This document shows, piece by piece, positions 33,449 to 45,327 of a DNA stretch of 64,000 nucleotides (its first letter is position 1; each line of letters begins with the position of its first letter). The stretch comes from Rallus limicola. Lineage: Eukaryota; Chordata; Aves; Gruiformes; Rallidae. The notes under the pieces were generated by a model that was not told the origin of the DNA, did no database searches, and was given only the letters and a program-made list of their open reading frames with translations. Made by a program: the position numbers and the translations under genes. The stretch spans positions 62,001-126,000 of the forward strand of contig JAKCOZ010000226.1 in NCBI GenBank assembly GCA_022605955.1, given 5' to 3'.

Positions 33449-34240
33449 ATGCCTTTCAGGCCTAGCTTCTTTACTTTGGGAGTTATTGCTGGACGTTTAG
33501 CATGTTGTGACCTGCAGTCTGCTAGGGCCGAGAAAAGCACCGTAGGAGGTTCCAGGCATGTTCCCTCTTTCCAGGCAAAGGAAAAGGCTGAGAGCCAAAG
33601 TGACAGGGTCTGCTCGTGTGTCCTGTTAGGAGGTTTCAGACAAGCTATGCCTTTCAGGCCTAGCTTCTTTACTTTGGGAGTTATTGCTGGACGTTTAGCA
33701 TGTTTTGAACTGCAGTCTGCTAGGGCCGAGAAAAGCACCGTAGGAGGTTCCAGGCATGTTCCCTCTTTCCAGGCAAAGGAAAAGGCTGAGAGCCAAAGTG
33801 ACAGGGTCTGCTCGTGTGTCCTGTCAGGAGGTTTCAGACAAGCTATGCCTTTCAGGCCTAGCTTCTTTACTTTGGGAGTTATTGCTGGACGTTTAGCATG
33901 TTTTGAACTGCAGTCTGCTAGGGCCGAGAAAAGCACCGTAGGAGGTTCCAGGCATGTTCCCTCTTTCCAGGCAAAGGAAAAGGCTGAGAGCCAAAGTGAC
34001 AGGGTCTGCTCGTGTGTCCTGTTAGGAGGTTTCAGACAAGCTATGCCTTTCAGGCCTAGCTTCTTTACTTTGGGAGTTATTGCTGGACGTTTAGCATGTT
34101 TTGAACTGCAGTCTGCTAGGGCCGAGAAAAGCACCGTAGGAGGTTCCAGGCATGTTCCCTCTTTCCAGGCAAAGGAAAAGGCTGAGAGCCAAAGTGACAG
34201 GGTCTGCTCGTGTGTCCTGTTAGGAGGTTTCAGACAAGCT
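33449..34240. repeat. 4-monomer local duplication, copy 2 (792 bp)
   Basis: It has the same tgttgtgacctgcag monomer at its start and the same gtcaggagg at 33823. A third gtcaggagg appears near 34417, only three monomers further on, so the next repeat step was shorter. Confidence 0.85.
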
Positions 34241-37200
34241 ATGCCTTTCAGGCCTAGCTTCTTTACTTTGGGAGTTATTGCTGGACGTTTAGCATGTTTT
34301 GAACTGCAGTCTGCTAGGGCCGAGAAAAGCACCGTAGGAGGTTCCAGGCATGTTCCCTCTTTCCAGGCAAAGGAAAAGGCTGAGAGCCAAAGTGACAGGG
34401 TCTGCTCGTGTGTCCTGTCAGGAGGTTTCAGACAAGCTATGCCTTTCAGGCCTAGCTTCTTTACTTTGGGAGTTATTGCTGGACGTTTAGCATGTTTTGA
34501 ACTGCAGTCTGCTAGGGCCGAGAAAAGCACCGTAGGAGGTTCCAGGCATGTTCCCTCTTTCCAGGCAAAGGAAAAGGCTGAGAGCCAAAGTGACAGGGTC
34601 TGCTCGTGTGTCCTGTTAGGAGGTTTCAGACAAGCTATGCCTTTCAGGCCTAGCTTCTTTACTTTGGGAGTTATTGCTGGACGTTTAGCATGTTTTGAAC
34701 TGCAGTCTGCTAGGGCCGAGAAAAGCACCGTAGGAGGTTCCAGGCATGTTCCCTCTTTCCAGGCAAAGGAAAAGGCTGGGAGCCAAAGTGACAGGGTCTG
34801 CTCGTGTGTCCTGTTAGGGGGTTTCAGACAAGCTATGCCTTTCAGGCCTAGCTTCTTTACTTTGGGAGTTATTGCTGGACGTTTAGCATGTTTTGAACTG
34901 CAGTCTGCTAGGGCCGAGAAAAGCACCGTAGGAGGTTCCAGGCATGTTCCCTCTTTCCAGGCAAAGGAAAAGGCTGAGAGCCAAAGTGACAGGGTCTGCT
35001 TGTGTGTCCTGTTAGGAGGTTTCAGACAAGCTATGCCTTTCAGGCCTAGCTTCTTTACTTTGGGAGTTATTGCTGGACGTTTAGCATGTTTTGAACTGCA
35101 GTCTGCTAGGGCCGAGAAAAGCACCGTAGGAGGTTCCAGGCATGTTCCCTCTTTCCAGGCAAAGGAAAAGGCTGAGAGCCAAAGTGACAGGGTCTGCTCG
35201 TGTGTCCTGTTAGGAGGTTTCAGACGAGCTATGCCTTTCAGGCCTAGCTTCTTTACTTTGGGAGATATTGCTGGACGTTTAGCATGTTTTGAACTGCAGT
35301 CTGCTAGGGCCGAGAAAAGCACCGTAGGAGGTTCCAGGCATGTTCCCTCTTTCCAGGCAAAGGAAAAGGCTGAGAGCCAAAGTGACAGGGTCTGCTCGTG
35401 TGTCCTGTTAGGAGGTTTCAGACAAGCTATGCCTTTCAGGCCTAGCTTCTTTACTTTGGGAGTTATTGCTGGACGTTTAGCATGTTTTGAACTGCAGTCT
35501 GCTAGGGCCGAGAAAAGCACCGTAGGAGGTTCCAGGCATGTTCCCTCTTTCCAGGCAAAGGAAAAGGCTGAGAGCCAAAGTGACAGGGTCTGCTCGTGTG
35601 TCCTGTTAGGAGGTTTCAGACAAGCTATGCCTTTCAGGCCTAGCTTCTTTACTTTGGGAGTTATTGCTGAACGTTTAGCATGTTTTGAACTGCAGTCTGC
35701 TAGGGCCGAGAAAAGCACCGTAGGAGGTTCCAGGCATGTTCCCTCTTTCCAGGCAAAGGAAAAGGCTGAGAGCCAAAGTGACAGGGTCTGCTCGTGTATC
35801 CTGTTAGGAGGTTTCAGACAAGCTATGCCTTTCAGGCCTAGCTTCTTTACTTTGGGAGTTATTGCTGGACGTTTAGCATGTTTTGAACTGCAGTCTGCTA
35901 GGGCCGAGAAAAGCACCGTAGGAGGTTCCAGGCATGTTCCCTCTTTCCAGGCAAAGGAAAAGGCTGAGAGCCAAAGTGACAGGGTCTGCTCGTGTGTCCT
36001 GTTAGGAGGTTTCAGACAAGCTATGCCTTTCAGGCCTAGCTTCTTTACTTTGGGAGTTATTGCTGGACGTTTAGCATGTTTTGAACTGCAGTCTGCTAGG
36101 GCCGAGAAAAGCACCGTAGGAGGTTCCAGGCATGTTCCCTCTTTCCAGGCAAAGGAAAAGGCTGAGAGCCAAAGTGACAGGGTCTGCTCGTGTGTCCTGT
36201 TAGGAGGTTTCAGACAAGCTATGCCTTTCAGGCCTAGCTTCTTTACTTTGGGAGTTATTGCTGGACGTTTAGCATGTTTTGAACTGCAGTCTGCTAGGGC
36301 CGAGAAAAGCACCGTAGGAGGTTCCAGGCATGTTCCCTCTTTCCAGGCAAAGGAAAAGGCTGAGAGACAAAGTGACAGGGTCTGCTCGTGTGTCCTGTTA
36401 GGAGGTTTCAGACAAGCTATGCCTTTCAGGCCTAGCTTCTTTACTTTGGGAGTTATTGCTGGACGTTTAGCATGTTTTGAACTGCAGTCTGCTAGGGCCG
36501 AGAAAAGCACCGTAGGAGGTTCCAGGCATGTTCCCTCTTTCCAGGCAAAGGAAAAGGCTGAGAGCCAAAGTGACAGGGTCTGCTCGTGTGTCCTGTTAGG
36601 AGGTTTCAGACGAGCTATGCCTTTCAGGCCTAGCTTCTTTACTTTGGGAGTTATTGCTGGACGTTTAGCATGTTTTGAACTGCAGTCTGCTAGGGCCGAG
36701 AAAAGCACCGTAGGAGGTTCCAGGCATGTTCCCTCTTTCCAGGCAAAGGAAAAGGCTGAGAGCCAAAGTGACAGGGTCTGCTCGTGTGTTCTGTTAGGAG
36801 GTTTCAGACAAGCTATGCCTTTCAGGCCTAGCTTCTTTACTTTGGGAGTTATTGCTGGACGTTTAGCATGTTTTGAACTGCAGTCTGCTAGGGCCGAGAA
36901 AAGCACCGTAGGAGGTTCCAGGCATGTTCCCTCTTTCCAGGCAAAGGAAAAGGCTGAGAGCCAAAGTGACAGGGTCTGCTCGTGTGTCCTGTTAGGGGGT
37001 TTCAGACAAGCTATGCCTTTCAGGCCTAGCTTCTTTACTTTGGGAGTTATTGCTGAACGTTTAGCATGTTTTGAACTGCAGTCTGCTAGGGCCGAGAAAA
37101 GCACCGTAGGAGGTTCCAGGCATGTTCCCTCTTTCCAGGCAAAGGAAAAGGCTGAGAGCCAAAGTGACAGGGTCTGCTCGTGTGTCCTGTTAGGGGGTTT

Positions 37201-37606
37201 CAGACAAGCTATGCCTTTCAGGCCTAGCTTCTTTACTTTGGGAGTTATTGCTGGACGTTTAGCATGTTTTGAACTGCAGTCTGCTAGGGCCGAGAAAAGC
37301 ACCGTAGGAGGTTCCAGGCATGTTCCCTCTTTCCAGGCAAAGGAAAAGGCTGAGAGCCAAAGTGACAGGGTCTGCTCGTGTGTCCTGTTAGGAGGTTTCA
37401 GACAAGCTATGCCTTTCAGGCCTAGCTTCTTTACTTTGGGAGTTATTGCTGGACGTTTAGCATGTTTTGAACTGCAGTCTGCTAGGGCCGAGAAAAGCAT
37501 CGTAGGAGGTTCCAGGCATGTTCCCTCTTTCCAGGCAAAGGAAAAGGCTGAGAGCCAAAGTGACAGGGTCTGCTCGTGTGTCCTGTTAGGGGGTTTCAGA
37601 CAAGCT

Positions 37607-37803
37607 AAGCCTTTAAGCCTAGCTTCTTTACTTTGGGAGTTATTGCTGGACGTTTAGCATGTTTTGAACTGCAGTCTGCTAGGACCGAGAAAAGCACCGT
37701 AGGAGGTTCCAGGCATGTTCCCTCTTTCCAGGCAAAGGAAAAGGCTGAGAGCCAAAGTGACAGGGTCTGCTCGTGTGTCCTGTTAGGAGGTTTCAGACAA
37801 GCT
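37607..37803. repeat. 197-bp junction monomer with 1-bp deletion and extra substitutions
   Basis: The start reads gctaagcctttaagcct instead of gctatgcctttcaggcct, with one base lost and neighbouring substitutions. It also has taggaccgag near 37684. It ends the long plus-strand frame from upstream and marks a change in subfamily composition. Confidence 0.85.
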
Positions 37804-40800
37804 ATGCCTTTCAGGCCTTGCTTCTTTACTTTGGGAGTTATTGCTGGATGTTTAGCATGTTTTGAACTGCAGTCTGCTAGGGCCGAGAAAAGCACCGTAG
37901 GAGGTTCCAGGCATGTTCCCTCTTTCCAGGCAAAGGAAAAGGCTGAGAGCCAAAGTGACAGGGTCTGCTCGTGTGTCCTGTTAGGAGGTTTCAGACAAGC
38001 TATGCCTTTCAGGCCTAGCTTCTTTACTTTGGGAGTTATTGCTGGACGTTTAGCATGTTTTGAACTGCAGTCTGCTAGGGCCGAGAAAAGCACCGTAGGA
38101 GGTTCCAGGCATGTTCCCTCTTTCCAGGCAAAGGAAAAGGCTGAGAGCCAAAGTGACAGGGTCTGCTCGTGTGTCCTGTTAGGAGGTTTCAGACGAGCTA
38201 TGCCTTTCAGGCCTAGCTTCTTTACTTTGGGAGCTATTGCTGGACGTTTAGCATGTTTTGAACTGCAGTCTGCTAGGGCCGAGAAAAGCACCGTAGGAGG
38301 TTCCAGGCATGTTCCCTCTTTCCAGGCAAAGGAAAAGGCTGAGAGCCAAAGTGACAGGGTCTGCTCGTGTGTCCTGTTAGGAGGTTTCAGACAAGCTATG
38401 CCTTTCAGGCCTAGCTTCTTTACTTTGGGAGTTATTGCTGGACGTTTAGCATGTTTTGAACTGCAGTCTGCTAGGGCCGAGAAAAGCACCGTAGGAGGTT
38501 CCAGGCATGTTCCCTCTTTCCAGGCAAAGGAAAAGGCTGAGAGCCAAAGTGACAGGGTCTGCTCGTGTGTCCTGTTAGGAGGTTTCAGACAAGCTATGCC
38601 TTTCAGGCCTAGCTTCTTTACTTTGGGAGTTATTGCTGGACGTTTAGCATGTTTTGAACTGCAGTCTGCTAGGGCCGAGAAAAGCACCGTAGGAGGTTCC
38701 AGGCATGTTCCCTCTTTCCAGGCAAAGGAAAAGGCTGAGAGCCAAAGTGACAGGGTCTGCTCGTGTGTCCTGTTAGGAGGTTTCAGTCGAGCTATGCCTT
38801 TCAGGCCTAGCTTCTTTACTTTGGGAGTTATTGCTGGACGTTTAGCATGTTTTGAACTGCAGTCTGCTAGGGCCGAGAAAAGCACCGTAGGAGGTTCCAG
38901 GCATGTTCCCTCTTTCCAGGCAAAGGAAAAGGCTGAGAGCCAAAGTGACAGGGTCTGCTCGTGTGTCCTGTTAGGAGGTTTCAGACAAGCTATGCCTTTC
39001 AGGCCTAGCTTCTTTACTTTGGGAGTTATTGCTGGACGTTTAGCATGTTTTGAACTGCAGTCTGCTAGGGCCGAGAAAAGCACCGTAGGAGGTTCCAGGC
39101 ATGTTCCCTCTTTCCAGGCAAAGGAAAAGGCTGAGAGCCAAAGTGACAGGGTCTGCTCGTGTGTCCTGTTAGGAGGTTTCAGACAAGCTATGCCTTTCAG
39201 GCCTAGCTTCTTTACTTTGGGAGTTATTGCTGGACGTTTAGCATGTTTTGAACTGCAGTCTGCTAGGGCGGAGAAAAGCACCGTAGGAGGTTCCAGGCAT
39301 GTTCCCTCTTTCCAGGCAAAGGAAAAGGCTGAGAGCCAAAGTGACAGGGTCTGCTCGTGTGTCCTGTTAGGAGGTTTCAGACGAGCTATGCCTTTCAGGC
39401 CTAGCTTCTTTACTTTGGGAGTTATTGCTGGACGTTTAGCATGTTTTGAACTGCAGTCTGCTAGGGCCGAGAAAAGCACCGTAGGAGGTTCCAGGCATGT
39501 TCCCTCTTTCCAGGCAAAGGAAAAGGCTGAGAGCCAAAGTGACAGGGTCTGCTCGTGTGTCCTGTTAGGAGGTTTCAGACAAGCTATGCCTTTCAGGCCT
39601 AGCTTCTTTACTTTGGGAGTTATTGCTGGACGTTTAGCATGTTTTGAACTGCAGTCTGCTAGGGCCGAGAAAAGCACCGTAGGAGGTTCCAGGCATGTTC
39701 CCTCTTTCCAGGCAAAGGAAAAGGCTGAGAGCCAAAGTGACAGGGTCTGCTCGTGTGTCCTGTTAGGAGGTTTCAGACAAGCTATGCCTTTCAGGCCTAG
39801 CTTCTTTACTTTGGGAGTTATTGCTGGACGTTTAGCATGTTTTGAACTGCAGTCTGCTAGGGCCGAGAAAAGCACCGTAGGAGGTTCCAGGCATGTTCCC
39901 TCTTTCCAGGCAAAGGAAAAGGCTGAGAGCCAAAGTGACAGGGTCTGCTCGTGTGTCCTGTTAGGAGGTTTCAGACAAGCTATGCCTTTCAGGCCTAGCT
40001 TCTTTACTTTGGGAGTTATTGCTGGACGTTTAGCATGTTTTGAACTGCAGTCTGCTAGGGCCGAGAAAAGCACCGTAGGAGGTTCCAGGCATGTTCCCTC
40101 TTTCCAGGCAAAGGAAAAGGCTGAGAGCCAAAGTGACAGGGTCTGCTCGTGTGTCCTGTTAGGGGGTTTCAGACAAGCTATGCCTTTCAGGCCTAGCTTC
40201 TTTACTTTGGGAGTTATTGCTGGACGTTTAGCATGTTTTGAACTGCAGTCTGCTAGGGCCGAGAAAAGCACCGTAGGAGGTTCCAGGCATGTTCCCTCTT
40301 TCCAGGCAAAGGAAAAGGCTGAGAGCCAAAGTGACAGGGTCTGCTCGTGTGTCCTGTTAGGGGGTTTCAGACAAGCTATGCCTTTCAGGCCTAGCTTCTT
40401 TACTTTGGGAGTTATTGCTGGACGTTTAGCATGTTTTGAACTGCAGTCTGCTAGGGCCGAGAAAAGCACCGTAGGAGGTTCCAGGCATGTTCCCTCTTTC
40501 CAGGCAAAGGAAAAGGCTGAGAGCCAAAGTGACAGGGTCTGCTCGTGTGTCCTGTTAGGAGGTTTCAGACAAGCTATGCCTTTCAGGCCTAGCTTCTTTA
40601 CTTTGGGAGTTATTGCTGGACGTTTAGCATGTTTTGAACTGCAGTCTGCTAGGGCCGAGAAAAGCACCGTAGGAGGTTCCAGGCATGTTCCCTCTTTCCA
40701 GGCAAAGGAAAAGGCTGAGAGCCAAAGTGACAGGGTCTGCTCGTGTGTCCTGTTAGGGGGTTTCAGACAAGCTATGCCTTTCAGGCCTAGCTTCTTTACT

Positions 40801-43545
40801 TTGGGAGTTATTGCTGGACGTTTAGCATGTTTTGAACTGCAGTCTGCTAGGGCCGAGAAAAGCACCGTAGGAGGTTCCAGGCATGTTCCCTCTTTCCAGG
40901 CAAAGGAAAAGGCTGAGAGCCAAAGTGACAGGGTCTGCTCGTGTGTCCTGTTAGGAGGTTTCAGACAAGCTATGCCTTTCAGGCCTAGCTTCTTTACTTT
41001 GGGAGTTATTGCTGGACGTTTAGCATGTTTTGAACTGCAGTCTGCTAGGGCCGAGAAAAGCACCGTAGGAGGTTCCAGGCATGTTCCCTCTTTCCAGGCA
41101 AAGGAAAAGGCTGAGAGCCAAAGTGACAGGGTCTGCTCGTGTGTCCTGTTAGGAGGTTTCAGACAAGCTATGCCTTTCAGGCCTAGCTTCTTTACTTTGG
41201 GAGTTATTGCTGGACGTTTAGCATGTTTTGAACTGCAGTCTGCTAGGGCCGAGAAAAGCACCGTAGGAGGTTCCAGGCATGTTCCCTCTTTCCAGGCAAA
41301 GGAAAAGGCTGAGAGCCAAAGTGACAGGGTCTGCTCGTGTGTCCTGTTAGGTGGTTTCAGACAAGCTATGCCTTTCAGGCCTAGCTTCTTTACTTTGGGA
41401 GTTATTGCTGGACGTTTAGCATGTTTTGAACTGCAGTCTGCTAGGGCCGAGAAAAGCACCGTAGGAGGTTCCAGGCATGTTCCCTCTTTCCAGGCAAAGG
41501 AAAAGGCTGAGAGCCAAAGTGACAGGGTCTGCTCGTGTGTCCTGTTAGGAGGTTTCAGACAAGCTATGCCTTTCAGGCCTAGCTTCTTTACTTTGGGAGT
41601 TATTGCTGGACGTTTAGCATGTTTTGAACTGCAGTCTGCTAGGGCCGAGAAAAGCACCGTAGGAGGTTCCAGGCATGTTCCCTCTTTCCAGGCAAAGGAA
41701 AAGGCTGAGAGCCAAAGTGACAGGGTCTGCTCGTGTGTCCTGTTAGGAGGTTTCAGACAAGCTATGCCTTTCAGGCCTAGCTTCTTTACTTTGGGAGTTA
41801 TTGCTGGACGTTTAGCATGTTTTGAACTGCAGTCTGCTAGGGCCGAGAAAAGCACCGTAGGAGGTTCCAGGCATGTTCCCTCTTTCCAGGCAAAGGAAAA
41901 GGCTGAGAGCCAAAGTGACAGGGTCTGCTCGTGTGTCCTGTTAGGAGGTTTCAGACAAGCTATGCCTTTCAGGCCTAGCTTCTTTACTTTGGGAGTTATT
42001 GCTGGACGTTTAGCATGTTTTGAACTGCAGTCTGCTAGGGCCGAGAAAAGCACCGTAGGAGGTTCCAGGCATGTTCCCTCTTTCCAGGCAAAGGAAAAGG
42101 CTGAGAGCCAAAGTGACAGGGTCTGCTCGTGTGTCCTGTTAGGAGGTTTCAGACAAGCTATGCCTTTCAGGCCTAGCTTCTTTACTTTGGGAGTTATTGC
42201 TGGACGTTTAGCATGTTTTGAACTGCAGTCTGCTAGGGCCGAGAAAAGCACCGTAGGAGGTTCCAGGCATGTTCCCTCTTTCCAGGCAAAGGAAAAGGCT
42301 GAGAGCCAAAGTGACAGGGTCTGCTCGTGTGTCCTGTTAGGTGGTTTCAGACAAGCTATGCCTTTCAGGCCTAGCTTCTTTACTTTGGGAGTTATTGCTG
42401 GACGTTTAGCATGTTTTGAACTGCAGTCTGCTAGGGCCGAGAAAAGCACCGTAGGAGGTTCCAGGCATGTTCCCTCTTTCCAGGCAAAGGAAAAGGCTGA
42501 GAGCCAAAGTGACAGGGTCTGCTCGTGTGTCCTGTTAGGAGGTTTCAGACAAGCTATGCCTTTCAGGCCTAGCTTCTTTACTTTGGGAGTTATTGCTGGA
42601 CGTTTAGCATGTTTTGAACTGCAGTCTGCTAGGGCCGAGAAAAGCACCGTAGGAGGTTCCAGGCATGTTCCCTCTTTCCAGGCAAAGGAAAAGGCTGAGA
42701 GCCAAAGTGACAGGGTCTGCTCGTGTGTCCTGTTAGGAGGTTTCAGACAAGCTATGCCTTTCAGGCCTAGCTTCTTTACTTTGGGAGTTATTGCTGGACG
42801 TTTAGCATGTTTTGAACTGCAGTCTGCTAGGGCCGAGAAAAGCACCGTAGGAGGTTCCAGGCATGTTCCCTCTTTCCAGGCAAAGGAAAAGGCTGAGAGC
42901 CAAAGTGACAGGGTCTGCTCGTGTGTCCTGTTAGGAGGTTTCAGACGAGCTATGCCTTTCAGGCCTAGCTTCTTTACTTTGGGAGATATTGCTGGACGTT
43001 TAGCATGTTTTGAACTGCAGTCTGCTAGGGCCGAGAAAAGCACCGTAGGAGGTTCCAGGCATGTTCCCTCTTTCCAGGCAAAGGAAAAGGCTGAGAGCCA
43101 AAGTGACAGGGTCTGCTCGTGTGTCCTGTTAGGAGGTTTCAGACAAGCTATGCCTTTCAGGCCTAGCTTCTTTACTTTGGGAGTTATTGCTGGACGTTTA
43201 GCATGTTTTGAACTGCAGTCTGCTAGGGCCGAGAAAAGCACCGTAGGAGGTTCCAGGCATGTTCCCTCTTTCCAGGCAAAGGAAAAGGCTGAGAGCCAAA
43301 GTGACAGGGTCTGCTCGTGTGTCCTGTTAGGAGGTTTCAGACGAGCTATGCCTTTCAGGCCTAGCTTCTTTACTTTGGGAGTTATTGCTGGACGTTTAGC
43401 ATGTTTTGAACTGCAGTCTGCTAGGGCCGAGAAAAGCACCGTAGGAGGTTCCAGGCATGTTCCCTCTTTCCAGGCAAAGGAAAAGGCTGAGAGCCAAAGT
43501 GACAGGGTCTGCTCGTGTGTCCTGTTAGGAGGTTTCAGACAAGCT
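37804..43545. repeat. Consensus-rich satellite with irregular marker spacing
   Basis: Mostly consensus monomers. Markers include cctTgctt plus ggatgttt in the first monomer, cagtcgagct near 38787, gggcggag near 39270, tagggggttt near 40160-40760, and taggtggttt at 41351 and 42341 (5 monomers apart) and then 43727 (7 apart). A gggagatatt monomer starts at 42952. No single regular HOR period was resolved. Confidence 0.75.
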
Positions 43546-45327
43546 ATGCCTTTCAGGCCTAGCTTCTTTACTTTGGGAGTTATTGCTGGACGTTTAGCAT
43601 GTTTTGAACTGCAGTCTGCTAGGGCCGAGAAAAGCACCGTAGGAGGTTCCAGGCATGTTCCCTCTTTCCAGGCAAAGGAAAAGGCTGAGAGCCAAAGTGA
43701 CAGGGTCTGCTCGTGTGTCCTGTTAGGTGGTTTCAGACAAGCTATGCCTTTCAGGCCTAGCTTCTTTACTTTGGGAGTTATTGCTGGACGTTTAGCATGT
43801 TTTGAACTGCAGTCTGCTAGGGCCGAGAAAAGCACCGTAGGAGGTTCCAGGCATGTTCCCTCTTTCCAGGCAAAGGAAAAGGCTGAGAGCCAAAGTGACA
43901 GGGTCTGCTCGTGTGTCCTGTTAGGAGGTTTCAGACAAGCTATGCCTTTCAGGCCTAGCTTCTTTACTTTGGGAGTTATTGCTGGACGTTTAGCATGTTT
44001 TGAACTGCAGTCTGCTAGGGCCGAGAAAAGCACCGTAGGAGGTTCCAGGCATGTTCCCTCTTTCCAGGCAAAGGAAAAGGCTGAGAGCCAAAGTGACAGG
44101 GTCTGCTCGTGTGTCCTGTTAGGAGGTTTCAGACAAGCTATGCCTTTCAGGCCTAGCTTCTTTACTTTGGGAGTTATTGCTGGACGTTTAGCATGTTTTG
44201 AACTGCAGTCTGCTAGGGCCGAGAAAAGCACCGTAGGAGGTTCCAGGCATGTTCCCTCTTTCCAGGCAAAGGAAAAGGCTGAGAGCCAAAGTGACAGGGT
44301 CTGCTCGTGTGTCCTGTTAGGAGGTTTCAGACAAGCTATGCCTTTCAGGCCTAGCTTCTTTACTTTGGGAGTTATTGCTGGACGTTTAGCATGTTTTGAA
44401 CTGCAGTCTGCTAGGGCCGAGAAAAGCACCGTAGGAGGTTCCAGGCATGTTCCCTCTTTCCAGGCAAAGGAAAAGGCTGAGAGCCAAAGTGACAGGGTCT
44501 GCTCGTGTGTCCTGTTAGGAGGTTTCAGACAAGCTATGCCTTTCAGGCCTAGCTTCTTTACTTTGGGAGTTATTGCTGGACGTTTAGCATGTTTTGAACT
44601 GCAGTCTGCTAGGGCCGAGAAAAGCACCGTAGGAGGTTCCAGGCATGTTCCCTCTTTCCAGGCAAAGGAAAAGGCTGAGAGCCAAAGTGACAGGGTCTGC
44701 TCGTGTGTCCTGTTAGGAGGTTTCAGACGAGCTATGCCTTTCAGGCCTAGCTTCTTTACTTTGGGAGATATTGCTGGACGTTTAGCATGTTTTGAACTGC
44801 AGTCTGCTAGGGCCGAGAAAAGCACCGTAGGAGGTTCCAGGCATGTTCCCTCTTTCCAGGCAAAGGAAAAGGCTGAGAGCCAAAGTGACAGGGTCTGCTC
44901 GTGTGTCCTGTTAGGAGGTTTCAGACAAGCTATGCCTTTCAGGCCTAGCTTCTTTACTTTGGGAGTTATTGCTGGACGTTTAGCATGTTTTGAACTGCAG
45001 TCTGCTAGGGCCGAGAAAAGCACCGTAGGAGGTTCCAGGCATGTTCCCTCTTTCCAGGCAAAGGAAAAGGCTGAGAGCCAAAGTGACAGGGTCTGCTCGT
45101 GTGTCCTGTTAGGAGGTTTCAGACAAGCTATGCCTTTCAGGCCTAGCTTCTTTACTTTGGGAGTTATTGCTGGACGTTTAGCATGTTTTGAACTGCAGTC
45201 TGCTAGGGCCGAGAAAAGCACCGTAGGAGGTTCCAGGCATGTTCCCTCTTTCCAGGCAAAGGAAAAGGCTGAGAGCCAAAGTGACAGGGTCTGCTCGTGT
45301 GTCCTGTTAGGAGGTTTCAGACAAGCT
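43546..45327. repeat. 9-monomer HOR unit (1782 bp)
   Basis: It runs between taggtggttt monomers that start at 43546 and 45328. The gggagatatt monomers at 42952 and 44734 show the same 1782-bp spacing, so two independent markers support a nine-monomer period. Confidence 0.78.

Larger units (their letters stand above)
28501..37606. repeat. Satellite with short-range duplications, no long HOR resolved
   Basis: Mostly consensus-like monomers occur here with local variant pairs. Examples are aggtttgagac in neighbouring monomers near 29673 and 29871, a 4-mer duplication at 32657-34240, gctgaacg near 35666 and 37052 (7 monomers apart), and gggagatatt near 35260. The tagggggttt variant first appears near 31846 and gtcagg near 33031. 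I could not define a long regular HOR by eye. Confidence 0.75.
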
